A DNA stretch of 17,108 nt from CAYXDO01 sp964463485 (GTDB taxonomy: Bacteria; Myxococcota; Kuafuiibacteriia; Kuafuiibacteriales; Kuafuiibacteriaceae), in assembly GCA_964463485.1 (NCBI GenBank), contig CAYXDO010000213.1, positions 1-17,108 on the forward strand, in the 5' to 3' direction. Both the position numbers and the translations under genes were made by a program. Below, in pieces: positions 5,920 through 14,500 of the stretch. The first letter of the stretch is position 1, and every line of letters begins with the position of its first letter. The notes under the pieces are model-generated. The model saw nothing but the letters and a program-made list of their open reading frames with translations, was not told where the DNA came from and did not search any database.

Positions 5920-8166
5920 CTACTGTTTAGAAACGACGCTCTTCGAGCTCGTGCTGGTCTCGGGAGTTGGGCGCTCGACCCGTTCGCCGCGTGACTTCGA
6001 TCCCAGCAGTCTTCGGAGCGCGAACCCACCGGCGAGGAGCAACAGCACGGCGATCACGGCGAACACGACGCGCAGGATCCGCCGGCGGCCGATTTCGACC
6101 TCGCCGTCGGATACGGGCACCACGAGGCTCTCCTCGGTCACGTCGCCTTCGGGGAGGATCTCGACCGTCCTTGCCGAGCTTTGGGCGTCCTCGTGGGCGG
6201 ATTCAGCGCGCTTACGAACGACGAGGGTGTCGCTGCGCCGTCCCGCCGATCGCAGGGGTGCCGGCGGCGGCGGTGTGGGTGGCGGCGGCTCGGGCGGGTC
6301 GGGCGGCAGGGCCGGTGGAGTTTGGGCCGGTGAGGCCGGTGAGGTCGGTGTGTCGGCGCGCTCGCGCTCCTTGCGTTTGGCCTCGAGGATGCGCTTCGCC
6401 TCGAGGAACGCCTTCTCCGGATCGGGTGCGACGTCTTTGGTCGGTGTCACCGCGCGATCGGGTTCGGGCCGGAGCCACGGGGGCGGGGGCTGCGGAGGCA
6501 TCTCGCTGGGGGTCACCTCTTTCGAAAGTGCTTTGAGCACCGACGAAGTGCGCGCTCTGATCTTGCGAGCGGCCAGCGGCGCGGGTTCCGAATCGCGCTC
6601 GGGCGTTGGCTCTCCGTCGTCCTGTGTGTCGGCAGGAGGCTGGAAGAGCCCATCGATGGCGAGGTTGTCAGCGGTGCTGCCCTCGTCCGCGGACGCTTCG
6701 AGGCCCATGAGCGCCTTCGAGAATGCGAGGCGCTCTTCGGTCGTCGACTCGTCGGTCTCGATCTCGATCTCGTCGCTGCTCGACGCAGGCGTGTTGCCGA
6801 GGAGGTCCGCCACCAGGTCGGTCGATGGCGATGAGGTTCGTGCCGGGGCCTCCTCGATCGTGTGCTCTTCGTCTTCGAACAGCGGCTTCTTTCCTTCGAT
6901 CTCGGTGGCCGCGCGCGCGCGCTCTTCGCTCCGGCTCACGAAGGCGGAGTCCAGATCGAGGCCGTCGGAAGGCGCCGCTTCGCCGAACACGAAGCCAGGC
7001 CCGTCGCCTTCGTCGGCTCGATCGAGATCCTCGAGCGTCAGCACGGGCGCCTTCTTCGCAGGCGGCGGTGGCGACGGTGGCGCGTCTGCGCGACGGGCTG
7101 GAGCGGACACTCGCAGCGGCGGCGGATTGGAGGGCGTTGGTCGTGTCAGCGGCGGAGGCATCGCGGGGGTCTTTGCGACGGGAGCCTTGGCCGCTGGTGG
7201 GCGGGACGGCCTGAGCGGGGGAGGGGCCCGAGAGGCGCCTGCGGGCGCGGCCTCCACGGCGTCGATGGCCGCCCTCCACTCGCCCGTGAACGTCGCGAAA
7301 TGTTCGCGTATGTACGACCCGACCTGGGCTGCCGACGGCATCCCGAACCGCGCCCCCGCGGCCGCGAGCGTGTCTCTCGCCGCGGCGCCGCTCGCGAACC
7401 GAGCCTCCGGCTCAGGGCGTAACATCTGTCGCAACAGCGCTTGGAGCTCCACCGAATAGCTCGCGACGAGCGCTCGTGGGCGCGGCGCTCTGGCCTCGGC
7501 GATGGCGGCGTCGATGGCCGGGCGACTGTCGCCGGCGAATAATCTCCGCGCCGTCGTGAGCTCGAAGATCAACGCGCCCAAGACGAAGACGTCCGACCGT
7601 ACGGACAAGGCGTCCCGCCGCACGTGCTCGGGGCTGCGATAACCGAGGCGGCTCGGCTGGCTCGCGCGCTCCGGCCAATCGGTGAGCACCGGATCGATGA
7701 GGTGGACGGATCCGTCGAAGCCGACGATCACGTGGTGCGGCACGAGATCCCCGTGGGCTTCGAAGGCGTGCAGGCGGGAGGCGATGCCCGCCGCAATGTA
7801 GAGCGCGAGCTCTGGGCGCATCGGCTCGCCCGAACGAATGTGGGCTTCCAAGATGGTGTCGAGGCTCTCGCCCAACACCGGCCGGCGAAAACGGACCTCG
7901 AGCCCGTCGATCGACTCACAACCTGGTTCGAGCTGTTCGAAGAGCAGCGCGCGCATGTGCTCCTCGCGGATCGCGAGCGGATCGCTGCGCGGGTGGGGCT
8001 CTCTGATCAGCCACACGCCCTGATGCCCGTCGCGTCGGCCGAGCAAGATCGTTGCACGTCGAGCCGTCGCGACTTCCGCTCCGACTCGGAACGGACCGAG
8101 GCGTCGCGGCGTGGTGGGCCGCGGTTGTGGTGCCGGCACGGACATCCTGCGCCCGCAGAATTCCAT
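5920..8166 (-). CDS. Membrane-anchored Hanks-type protein kinase homologue, probable pseudokinase
   Basis: A 748-residue protein. Residues ~22-290 have the protein-kinase fold pattern: HGDLVPHHVIV in place of the catalytic loop (HRDLKPENI), HLIDP in place of DFG, GYRSPEH at the APE position, then RSDVFVLGALIFELTT for the alpha-F helix. Catalytic-loop Asp140 and Asp158 remain. However, the ATP-anchoring VAIK lysine is absent (GVWLIRE), the glycine-rich loop is not recognisable, and the catalytic-loop Lys and Asn are Val and His. Phosphotransfer is therefore doubtful, and a scaffold or allosteric role is more likely. A Pro/Ala-rich and acidic linker of about 380 residues follows. One transmembrane helix (about 697-716, VVFAVIAVLLLLAGG) precedes a ~27-residue tail. 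The kinase part is presumably cytoplasmic. An in-frame ATG at 8145 (MSVPAP) is an alternative start. Confidence 0.88.
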   Translation of the reverse strand: MEFCGRRMSVPAPQPRPTTPRRLGPFRVGAEVATARRATILLGRRDGHQGVWLIREPHPRSDPLAIREEHMRALLFEQLEPGCESIDGLEVRFRRPVLGESLDTILEAHIRSGEPMRPELALYIAAGIASRLHAFEAHGDLVPHHVIVGFDGSVHLIDPVLTDWPERASQPSRLGYRSPEHVRRDALSVRSDVFVLGALIFELTTARRLFAGDSRPAIDAAIAEARAPRPRALVASYSVELQALLRQMLRPEPEARFASGAAARDTLAAAGARFGMPSAAQVGSYIREHFATFTGEWRAAIDAVEAAPAGASRAPPPLRPSRPPAAKAPVAKTPAMPPPLTRPTPSNPPPLRVSAPARRADAPPSPPPPAKKAPVLTLEDLDRADEGDGPGFVFGEAAPSDGLDLDSAFVSRSEERARAATEIEGKKPLFEDEEHTIEEAPARTSSPSTDLVADLLGNTPASSSDEIEIETDESTTEERLAFSKALMGLEASADEGSTADNLAIDGLFQPPADTQDDGEPTPERDSEPAPLAARKIRARTSSVLKALSKEVTPSEMPPQPPPPWLRPEPDRAVTPTKDVAPDPEKAFLEAKRILEAKRKERERADTPTSPASPAQTPPALPPDPPEPPPPTPPPPAPLRSAGRRSDTLVVRKRAESAHEDAQSSARTVEILPEGDVTEESLVVPVSDGEVEIGRRRILRVVFAVIAVLLLLAGGFALRRLLGSKSRGERVERPTPETSTSSKSVVSKQ

Positions 8167-8297
8167 CCGCCGAGGGTGCGGGCAAGGTCCCTGCCGATTT
8201 CCGCCGACCGCAGCCTCGCTTCGCTTGGCGCGATGGACCGGCTGTCGTGTCGCGGCTCACCGCCGAAGAGTGGAGTCGCCGGGCGGAGTCATGCAGA

Positions 8298-8858
8298 ATG
8301 GCAAGCTTGGACGTTCTGGCTCGCTTCGCTGCTCTATTCGAAGAGATTGGCCTCGAACCACCGGACGCTGCGCGGTCTGCCGAGCGGGCGTTTCGAACCA
8401 TGCTCGGGACTTGGCCCACGGTATCTCCCGCCCCCACGCAGGGGGTTCTGGGGAGCGTTTCTCGACTGCTCGGGCTTCGAGGTGTGCCCTTTTTGGACCC
8501 AGAACGAAAGCTCGAGCTCGTCGCCTTCGCGCGCGTCCTGAGCGAGTCGGGTCTGAGAATGGACGTGGCCTTGGCTTTCGCCAAGGTCATGGTCGAAGCC
8601 TATTCGGCAGAGGATCTGTACGAGCCTGTGTGGGCCGCGTTAGGGCAGGGCGGACCGATCGACTGGTCGAAGCTCCCGAAGTTGGACGTGAGCGGTCTAG
8701 AGCCAGCCCCTCGACAAGATTCCGCCACCACGGTGACGGTGAAGGCGGAACCCCGCTCAGCCACGACCCCTACGCCGCGCCCCCCGACGGCGTCGCGCCC
8801 AGCCGCGCCGCGTCCCGCTTCCGCGAAGAGCCCCGCCCCCGCGAAATCGAGGCGGTGA
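8298..8858 (+). CDS. Hypothetical protein with helical core and basic Pro/Ala-rich tail
   Basis: A 186-residue protein starting MASLDVLARFAALFEEIG. The start at ATG 8298 has GGAG at 8285-8288 about nine bases upstream and leaves room for the divergent kinase promoter. A longer reading from GTG 8247 is possible. Residues 1-130 look like a compact mostly helical domain with several Leu/Ala-rich amphipathic stretches (VAFARVLSESGLRMDVALAF). The last ~50 residues are low-complexity Pro, Ala, Ser and Thr with Lys/Arg, ending AKSRR, resembling tails that bind nucleic acid or polyanions. I do not recognise the family. It is divergent from the pseudokinase and convergent with rpsD, so probably monocistronic. 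Confidence 0.7.
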   Translation: MASLDVLARFAALFEEIGLEPPDAARSAERAFRTMLGTWPTVSPAPTQGVLGSVSRLLGLRGVPFLDPERKLELVAFARVLSESGLRMDVALAFAKVMVEAYSAEDLYEPVWAALGQGGPIDWSKLPKLDVSGLEPAPRQDSATTVTVKAEPRSATTPTPRPPTASRPAAPRPASAKSPAPAKSRR

Positions 8859-8944
8859 ACGACGCGCTGGCTCCGACAATCGGGGCCCGGTCGGGCTGTC
8901 CAACAGTTCGTTTGAGCTCCAACGGGGTGACGAGCTCCGCACTG

Positions 8945-8959
8945 CGCCTCTTTGGCGCT
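8945..8959. terminator. Small hairpin between the convergent hypothetical gene and rpsD
   Basis: GCGCC-TCTTT-GGCGC forms a perfect 5-bp stem with a 5-base loop in the 137-bp gap between two convergent genes. No T-run follows on either strand, so it is at best a weak or assisted terminator serving either gene. Confidence 0.25.
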
Positions 8960-8995
8960 CTAGCCTTCGCTTGCCCCAGGCTGGCCGATCAGAAT

Positions 8996-9622
8996 CTACA
9001 GGCGAACGGCGTAGAGCTCGACGACCAGCGACTCGTTGATGTTGGAGACGCCGCAATCGCGGCCTTCCGGCGCGTTCTTGACGCGGACCCGAAGCGGGTG
9101 GGCCTCTTCGCGCTCGAGGAAATCGGGGAGCGGATTTTGTCCGGGTCCCTGAAGCTCGGCGAGGATGCGGTCCTTGTGCTTCGACTTCTCGCTGATCTCG
9201 ACGACCGAGCCGCCGCCCACCGAGAACGACGGGATCGTCTGCTTGCGGCCATTCACGAGCACGTGGCCGTGGCGGACCATCTGGCGGGCCGCTCGGTTCG
9301 TGCGCGCGTAGCCCGCGCGGTAGATGATGCTGTCGAGGCGGCTCTCGAGCAGGCTGAGCAAACGCTCGCCCGTATTGCCCTTGGCGGCCTTCGCGGACGC
9401 GACGTAGCGGACGAACTGACGTTCACCGACGCCGTAGTGATACCGGAGCTTCTGTTTCTCACGCAGCCGGATCGCATAGTCCGAGAGCTTCACGCGTTGC
9501 GTGGGGCCGTGTTGGCCCGGCGGATACTGCCGAGGAAGCTCGCGAGGCGTCACGAGGCCGGGGAGCTCCACGCCCCCGAGACGGCGCACGATGCGAAGAC
9601 GCGGACCAGTGTAACGAGACAT
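8996..9622 (-). CDS. rpsD: Small ribosomal subunit protein uS4 (30S ribosomal protein S4)
   Basis: A 208-residue protein, full length for S4, starting MSRYTGPRLRIVRRLG. S4 binds the 5' domain of 16S rRNA early in 30S assembly, and in many bacteria represses its own mRNA. Landmarks are YGVGERQFVRYV, then the S4-domain core LLSLLESRLDSIIYRAGYA, ARQMVRHGHVLVNGRK and the motif around GGSVVEISEKSK. The N terminus has no cysteine pairs, so it is the zinc-free (C-) type. The ATG at 9622 is fixed by a strong ribosome-binding site AGGAAGG (9631-9637, eight bases away). It stands alone rather than with rpsM-rpsK-rpoA, its usual neighbours, so it may be a second or relocated copy. Confidence 0.97.
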   Translation of the reverse strand: MSRYTGPRLRIVRRLGGVELPGLVTPRELPRQYPPGQHGPTQRVKLSDYAIRLREKQKLRYHYGVGERQFVRYVASAKAAKGNTGERLLSLLESRLDSIIYRAGYARTNRAARQMVRHGHVLVNGRKQTIPSFSVGGGSVVEISEKSKHKDRILAELQGPGQNPLPDFLEREEAHPLRVRVKNAPEGRDCGVSNINESLVVELYAVRL

Positions 9623-9682
9623 TCTTTCTACCTTCCTGATGCCGAGGCCAGATGCCGTGGCGAGACCACTCGCCGCCGACGC

Positions 9683-9712
9683 TCCATAGGCGAATTCGGG
9701 TTGGGTCGGCAA
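9683..9712 (-). promoter_or_regulatory. Possible rpsD promoter
   Basis: On the reverse strand TTGCCG (9707-9712) and TATGGA (9683-9688) are separated by 18 bases, giving a leader of roughly 55 bases before the rpsD start. A leader of this kind is where S4 autoregulation would act, but I see no known S4-binding structure. Two imperfect hexamers only. Confidence 0.25.
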
Positions 9713-9779
9713 CCCCATTTTTGAGCATGGTCGTTGAAAGCGGAGCCCCATTCGGTTCATGCGAAAACGGAGCTCTTCG

Positions 9780-10445
9780 ATGTCGAAAGACCGCCTAGCC
9801 CCGATCACGTTCTACTTCGACTTCATTTCGCCCTACAGCTACCTGGCCAGCGCGTTGCTCGCGCGGCGCCCGGAGCTCCTCGCGCTGCCGATCGATCCGC
9901 GACCGGTCGTCTTTGGCTCGATCCTGTCCCACCGCGGGGTCAAGGGTCCCGGTGAGATCCCGAGCCGTCGACGCGCCGCGGTCGTGGACGCGCTGTTGTG
10001 CGCGGAGCGCTACGGCATCCCGTTCGAAGGCCCGCCCGCGCACCCGTTCAACTCCCTGTGGGCGCTGAGGTCCGTGGCTGCGATCGACGACGCGCCGCTT
10101 CGCCGCAAGCTCGCCGCGGCCTACTTCCACGCGGCATGGGCCCTCGGCGAGAGCCTGGAGGACCTCTCGGTGTTGCGGCGCGTGCTCTCGGAGTGCGGTA
10201 TCGAGCAGGACCCCGAAGACGTCGCGACTCGACGAGAGATCCGCCAAAGGACGAAAGCCGAGACGAAAGCGGCGATCGCTCGAGGCGTGTGGGGCGTGCC
10301 GACCTTCGTCGTCGACGACGTGCTGTTCTTCGGACACGATCGACTGGACCTGCTGCTCGACTACGTGTCTGGCCGCGCCGCGCTCGATCGGGCGAAGGTC
10401 GAGTCGCTCCTCGGCCGCCCGGGTCCCATCTCAGTCGAGGGTTGA
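9780..10445 (+). CDS. DsbA-family protein, 2-hydroxychromene-2-carboxylate isomerase-like
   Basis: A 221-residue cytoplasmic thioredoxin-fold protein. The N-terminal motif FYFDFISPYSYLAS puts Ser17 where DsbA has its catalytic cysteine, the pattern of the HCCA isomerase/kappa-GST group. These are glutathione-dependent isomerases, classically in naphthalene degradation, though most homologues have unknown substrates. The cis-Pro region GVWGVPTFVVDD and the following FFGHDRLDLLLDY complete the signature. I start it at ATG 9780 because GGAG (9769-9772) lies seven bases upstream; the ATG at 9759 has a poorer site. There is no catabolic cluster around it. The next gene follows after 30 bp on the same strand, so the two are probably co-transcribed. 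Confidence 0.88.
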   Translation: MSKDRLAPITFYFDFISPYSYLASALLARRPELLALPIDPRPVVFGSILSHRGVKGPGEIPSRRRAAVVDALLCAERYGIPFEGPPAHPFNSLWALRSVAAIDDAPLRRKLAAAYFHAAWALGESLEDLSVLRRVLSECGIEQDPEDVATRREIRQRTKAETKAAIARGVWGVPTFVVDDVLFFGHDRLDLLLDYVSGRAALDRAKVESLLGRPGPISVEG

Positions 10446-10475
10446 CAGCCGTAAGAGATCCGCTCACCGAGACGC

Positions 10476-11420
10476 ATGGCCATCAAACGAATCGATCCGA
10501 TCATGCGTGTCGGAAACGTGGCGCGATCCGTCGCGTACTATCGCGACGTCCTCGGCTTCGCGATCGAAGAGATCGGATCGGCGGGCGAGCAGCCGCTCTT
10601 CGCGAGGCTTCGCCGGGACGGAGCGTTCATTCTGCTGGTGGCCGGCGACTTCGAGAAGCGTCCCGCGCTCTCGGGACTCTATCTGGAGGTCGATGACATC
10701 TCCGCCATGTATGGTGAGCTTCTCTCGCTAGGCGCCGCGCCCGATCCGATTCACCCGACGAGGCACGGCACGGCGGAGGTCGACGTCTCCGATCCCGACG
10801 GGCACAGCGTGACTTTCGGTCAGCCGCTTCAGTCGGCAGGCATCTTCGTTCCCGAGATCTTCGATCTCATCGACGTCGGCAACCTCGACGCGCTCGTTTT
10901 GCGCCTCGCCGCCGATCCGTCTTTGGCGAACACGACCGGCTACTTTTGGTGGTGGGGCGGCAACCATTGGACGGCGCTCGAGGTGGCCGCTGCGCACGGT
11001 CGCTTGGACGCTGCGCGCTTGCTCCTCGACCACGGCGCGGACGTGAACGGCGGAGACACGGGCCAACCGCTGGACTGGACGCCGCTGCAGCTCGCGAGCT
11101 TCTCGTATCCGGACGTGGCCAAGCTCCTCCTCGACCGCGGAGCCGAGGTCGACGTGTTCTCGGTGGCCGGTGTAGGAGACGCGGCCGCGCTGGAGGAGGG
11201 CCTGAGCGTCCAACCGGAGCTCGCGACCTCCGTGGGTCCGGACGGCGCCACGCCGCTGCACTTCGCCGCCGCCGGCGGCCACGTCGAGTGCGTCCGGATC
11301 CTATTGGCCCACGGCGCCGATCCTCACGCGCCCGATGCGGATCGCGGTGAGACGCCAGCCGACTGGGGGAAGGCTTTTCCGGAGGTTCTCGAGCTGCTCG
11401 AGCCGATCCCGGTGACCTGA
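10476..11420 (+). CDS. VOC (glyoxalase/bleomycin-resistance) domain fused to ankyrin repeats
   Basis: A 314-residue cytoplasmic protein with two parts. Residues 1-~118 are one VOC module (VGNVARSVAYYRDVLGF at the start, SGLYLEVDDI in the middle, VSDPDGHSVTFGQP at the end), a fold used for metal-dependent lyases, dioxygenases and drug-binding proteins. Residues ~128-310 form about four to five ankyrin repeats, the clearest being TALEVAAAHGRLDAARLLLD followed by HGADVN, and TPLHFAAAGGHVECVRILLA followed by HGAD. The C-terminal repeat also carries TPADWGKAF. Ankyrins usually bind other proteins, so this may be a partner-tethered VOC protein. Metal ligands cannot be assigned with confidence. Start ATG 10476, 30 bp after the isomerase-like gene. 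Confidence 0.88.
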   Translation: MAIKRIDPIMRVGNVARSVAYYRDVLGFAIEEIGSAGEQPLFARLRRDGAFILLVAGDFEKRPALSGLYLEVDDISAMYGELLSLGAAPDPIHPTRHGTAEVDVSDPDGHSVTFGQPLQSAGIFVPEIFDLIDVGNLDALVLRLAADPSLANTTGYFWWWGGNHWTALEVAAAHGRLDAARLLLDHGADVNGGDTGQPLDWTPLQLASFSYPDVAKLLLDRGAEVDVFSVAGVGDAAALEEGLSVQPELATSVGPDGATPLHFAAAGGHVECVRILLAHGADPHAPDADRGETPADWGKAFPEVLELLEPIPVT

Positions 11421-11511
11421 GCCCGGTCTCAGCCCTCGTTTCACCTGAGCGACGCTCGATCTGCGCCGAGGCGCACGGTGCTTGTGGAGGACGGGACCGA
11501 CTTCGGTTCAA

Positions 11512-14500
11512 ATGGCCCCCGTGCCGGAATCTACCGAGACCGAGCAAGGCCTCCATCGCGTCCGAGAGCTCGAACAACGCGCCGCGACCCTCAAACCTCG
11601 GGAAGCGCAAGCCGCGCTCGTGGAAGCCGCCGGTATCTGCCGTTCGCTGCTCGGAGATTCCGATCGCGCGATTGTATTACTCCGCCAAGCTCTCGAGCTT
11701 GATCCCAGCAATCGCCTCACGCTCCTCGAGCTCGTCGTCGTGGCCACGGATCGGGGACGTTTTGACGAGGTCGCGGACGCCCTCGAGCTCGGCGCGCGCG
11801 CCGAACCCGATGAAGAGAAGCGTGCCGAGCTCGTGATGCGCCGCGCCGTCGTGCTCGAGCGCAATCTCAAGCGCACGCAGGAAGCCCGCAGCATGTACCG
11901 CCTCGTGCTTCGGCACTCCCGCGATCCAGAGCGCCGGCGGATCGCAGAAGAGGCGATCAGCCGCCTCGGCGCGGGCTCCGAAGAAGTCCCGCTCCGGAGG
12001 GCTCCGACCCGCGGAGCCAGCCGCGCGAGGGGCGAGTCTCGCGCACGCCCTCGCCTGGACTTGGATCAGGCGCTCGAGACGGGCACGAAGATGCTCGACG
12101 AGAAAAAATTCGATGAGGCTCGAGAGGCCATCGATCAAGCGCTCACCGCGGAGCCCTGGAACGATCGCGGGCGGAAGCTCCGCCACCGCTTGCTCCGCGA
12201 AGAAGGCCGGCTCGCGGACCTCCTGCGCTTGCTCACGCACGAGTCCGGGCAGGCTCCGTCCAACGAAATCAAGATCGCGACGCTTCGCGACGCGTCCTCG
12301 GTCGCGTTCGAAGAGCTCGACGACGTCGACCGAGCCTTCGAGTTCTTGCGGCGCTGCGTGGCCCTCGACGACGCCGATCCGGGCACCTGGATTCACGCCG
12401 CCGAGCTCGGAATGCGCTCCGGCATCTTCGACATCGGCCATCGGCTGGCGCCTCGGCGGGAGCCCATCGAACGGGCCTCGCTGCTCCTGGCGTTCATCGC
12501 GCAGCTCGACGAGGAGGGCCGCGCGGACGAAGCGGGGACGCTCGCGGTCTGCGCGTTCGAGGATGCTCCGGAGAATCGTGACGTGTTCGAGCTTCGCTGC
12601 GCGGCTCTGCTCCGCGTAGGCGACATCGATCGCCTGATCGAGACGCACGAGCGCCACCTCGCCACGGTGATCGATCGTCGCGATCGGCGGGCGCTCATGG
12701 GCGAGCTGATTCGTTTGCACGATGCAAAGCCGGATCCCTCGACTGCCTTTCATGTCGCGCTCGAGTGGTTCTCGCTCGCGGATCCCGACCAAATCGAATC
12801 CGACCTCGGGCTCTTGGATCGGCTCTCTCGCGCCGCGCGAGATCCGGCGCTGTACGCGAGCTCGGTCGAGAACGCCGCGATGCGGATCGACGTCGAGGCT
12901 CCGCAGCGCGGGCGGTTGTTCTTGAAGCTCGCGCAGCTTCGCATGATGGATCTCGAAGATCCCGAAGCGGCCAAGGAAGCTCTGGCCATGGCCAAGCAGG
13001 ACGCCGACGAGGACACACTCGCGGAGATCGCGGCGCTCGAAGGCCGGCCCGACGACTTCGGGTCCGAGTCGACCCTCGAACAATACGAGCCGCACGCCGA
13101 GGAGCACCAGGACGAGGGGCACCAGGACGAGGAAGGGGGCTACGAGCCGGAGCCGCTCGTCGTGGGCGTGACCGACGATGACGAGCGTCCGGCGCTCACG
13201 CCGCCTCCGTTCGGCTTCCTGCCCAAGGAAAGGGAGACCGACCGCGGGGAGGCCAAGTCTGCAGGATCGGCGACGCCTCTGCCGGACGTCGAAGCCGCTG
13301 CGCAGCTCGCGGAAGCGCTCGCGGCCGAGCTCGACGCGGGCGAGGAACCCGAAGCGGAATCAGAGGGCGTCGAGGCACCCGAGGACGAGTCCGCGAACGT
13401 CGAAGGCGAAGCCGAGGATGGAGCGCTCGAGTCCGAGAGTGAAGCGACCGAAGCCGAGCCCGAAGCGGAGGCCGAAGCGGCCGAGGAGACTCAGGCTGAA
13501 GAGAAGCCAGAGGGCGCTCCGGCTCCGCCGCATGACGAAGACGTCCTCGAGTGGAAGGAGTCGGTCGAACCGACCGTGGATCAGGAGGCGTCGGAGCGCA
13601 CGCCCACGTGGGCTCCACCCCCGCCCGAGGCGCCGGAGTCGTCGGCGAAGTCGGACATGGACGCCCGAGCAGAAGAGGCCGTCGCCGAGGCGGAGGCCAT
13701 GGCCCTCGAGCTCGGCGCGAATCCCGCCGCCGAGGCGCCGGTGATGCGTTTGGAGGCTCCGCCGCTCGGTCTCCCGCCGCTCCTCGATGAAAAACAAGAA
13801 CCCACCAACGTGGAGGCCATCGCTCCGGCCACGCGTCGACGGAAGAAGCCCAAGAGTCTCGAACCGCCGCCAAGCGAGGCTTCGCTCAGCATCGAGCAGA
13901 GCACCGAGCAGAGCGCAGAGAGCGTTCCGGACGTTCGCGAAGCGGCTCTCTCCTTCAGCAAGATCGTCGTCGCTCGAGAGCCTTCGTCGCTCCGCGCTGG
14001 TGGGACGCTCGAATCCGAGCTCGGGGACACCGTTTGGGCTCGCAGGCTGGCCACGCCCACCGAGCCCCCGCCGCCTTTGCTTCCAAGCGACTCGGAGCTC
14101 GAAGCGCTCGAGAGCTCCGCGCTCGACACGCTCGCCCAGCACGCCCCCAAACCCGAGCCCGACGCGCTCGAGCCCACCACACGCATCCCTGTTGGCGCCG
14201 ACGCGGAGCCTCCGCTCGAGGAGGCTGAGGTCATCGCGGAGCTCGATCGCGGAGATCTCGACGCCACGCTGGCGGCGCTGGCCACCAGGCTAGGCAGCCC
14301 GACGTCCGCTTCAGTGTGGCTCTCCGCTGGACGCCTCGCGCTCGCCAACGGCCGTACCGAAGACGCCGAAGCCTGTTTCCTGCGCGCCTCCGAAGCCGCC
14401 GAGCCCGAAGCCAAGCGCGCCATCCTCGCCCTGATCGCCGAAGCCGAAACGCGCGCGCAGCGTCGCCACGAGGCTGCGCTCGCGCGCGTCGCCCTTGCTG

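Noticed and set aside
5951..7459. 502-codon + strand open frame opposite the pseudokinase
   Set aside because: Low-complexity Ser/Arg/Gly/Ala product without motifs; the opposite strand encodes clear kinase-fold motifs and a transmembrane helix.
9623..9808. 62-residue N-terminal extension of S4
   Set aside because: The family start MSRYTGP and the strong AGGAAGG site at 9631-9637 fix the start at 9622.
11677..13122. 481-codon antisense open frame opposite the large TPR gene
   Set aside because: No domain seen; the + strand frame has TPR periodicity and continues without break for 1256 codons.
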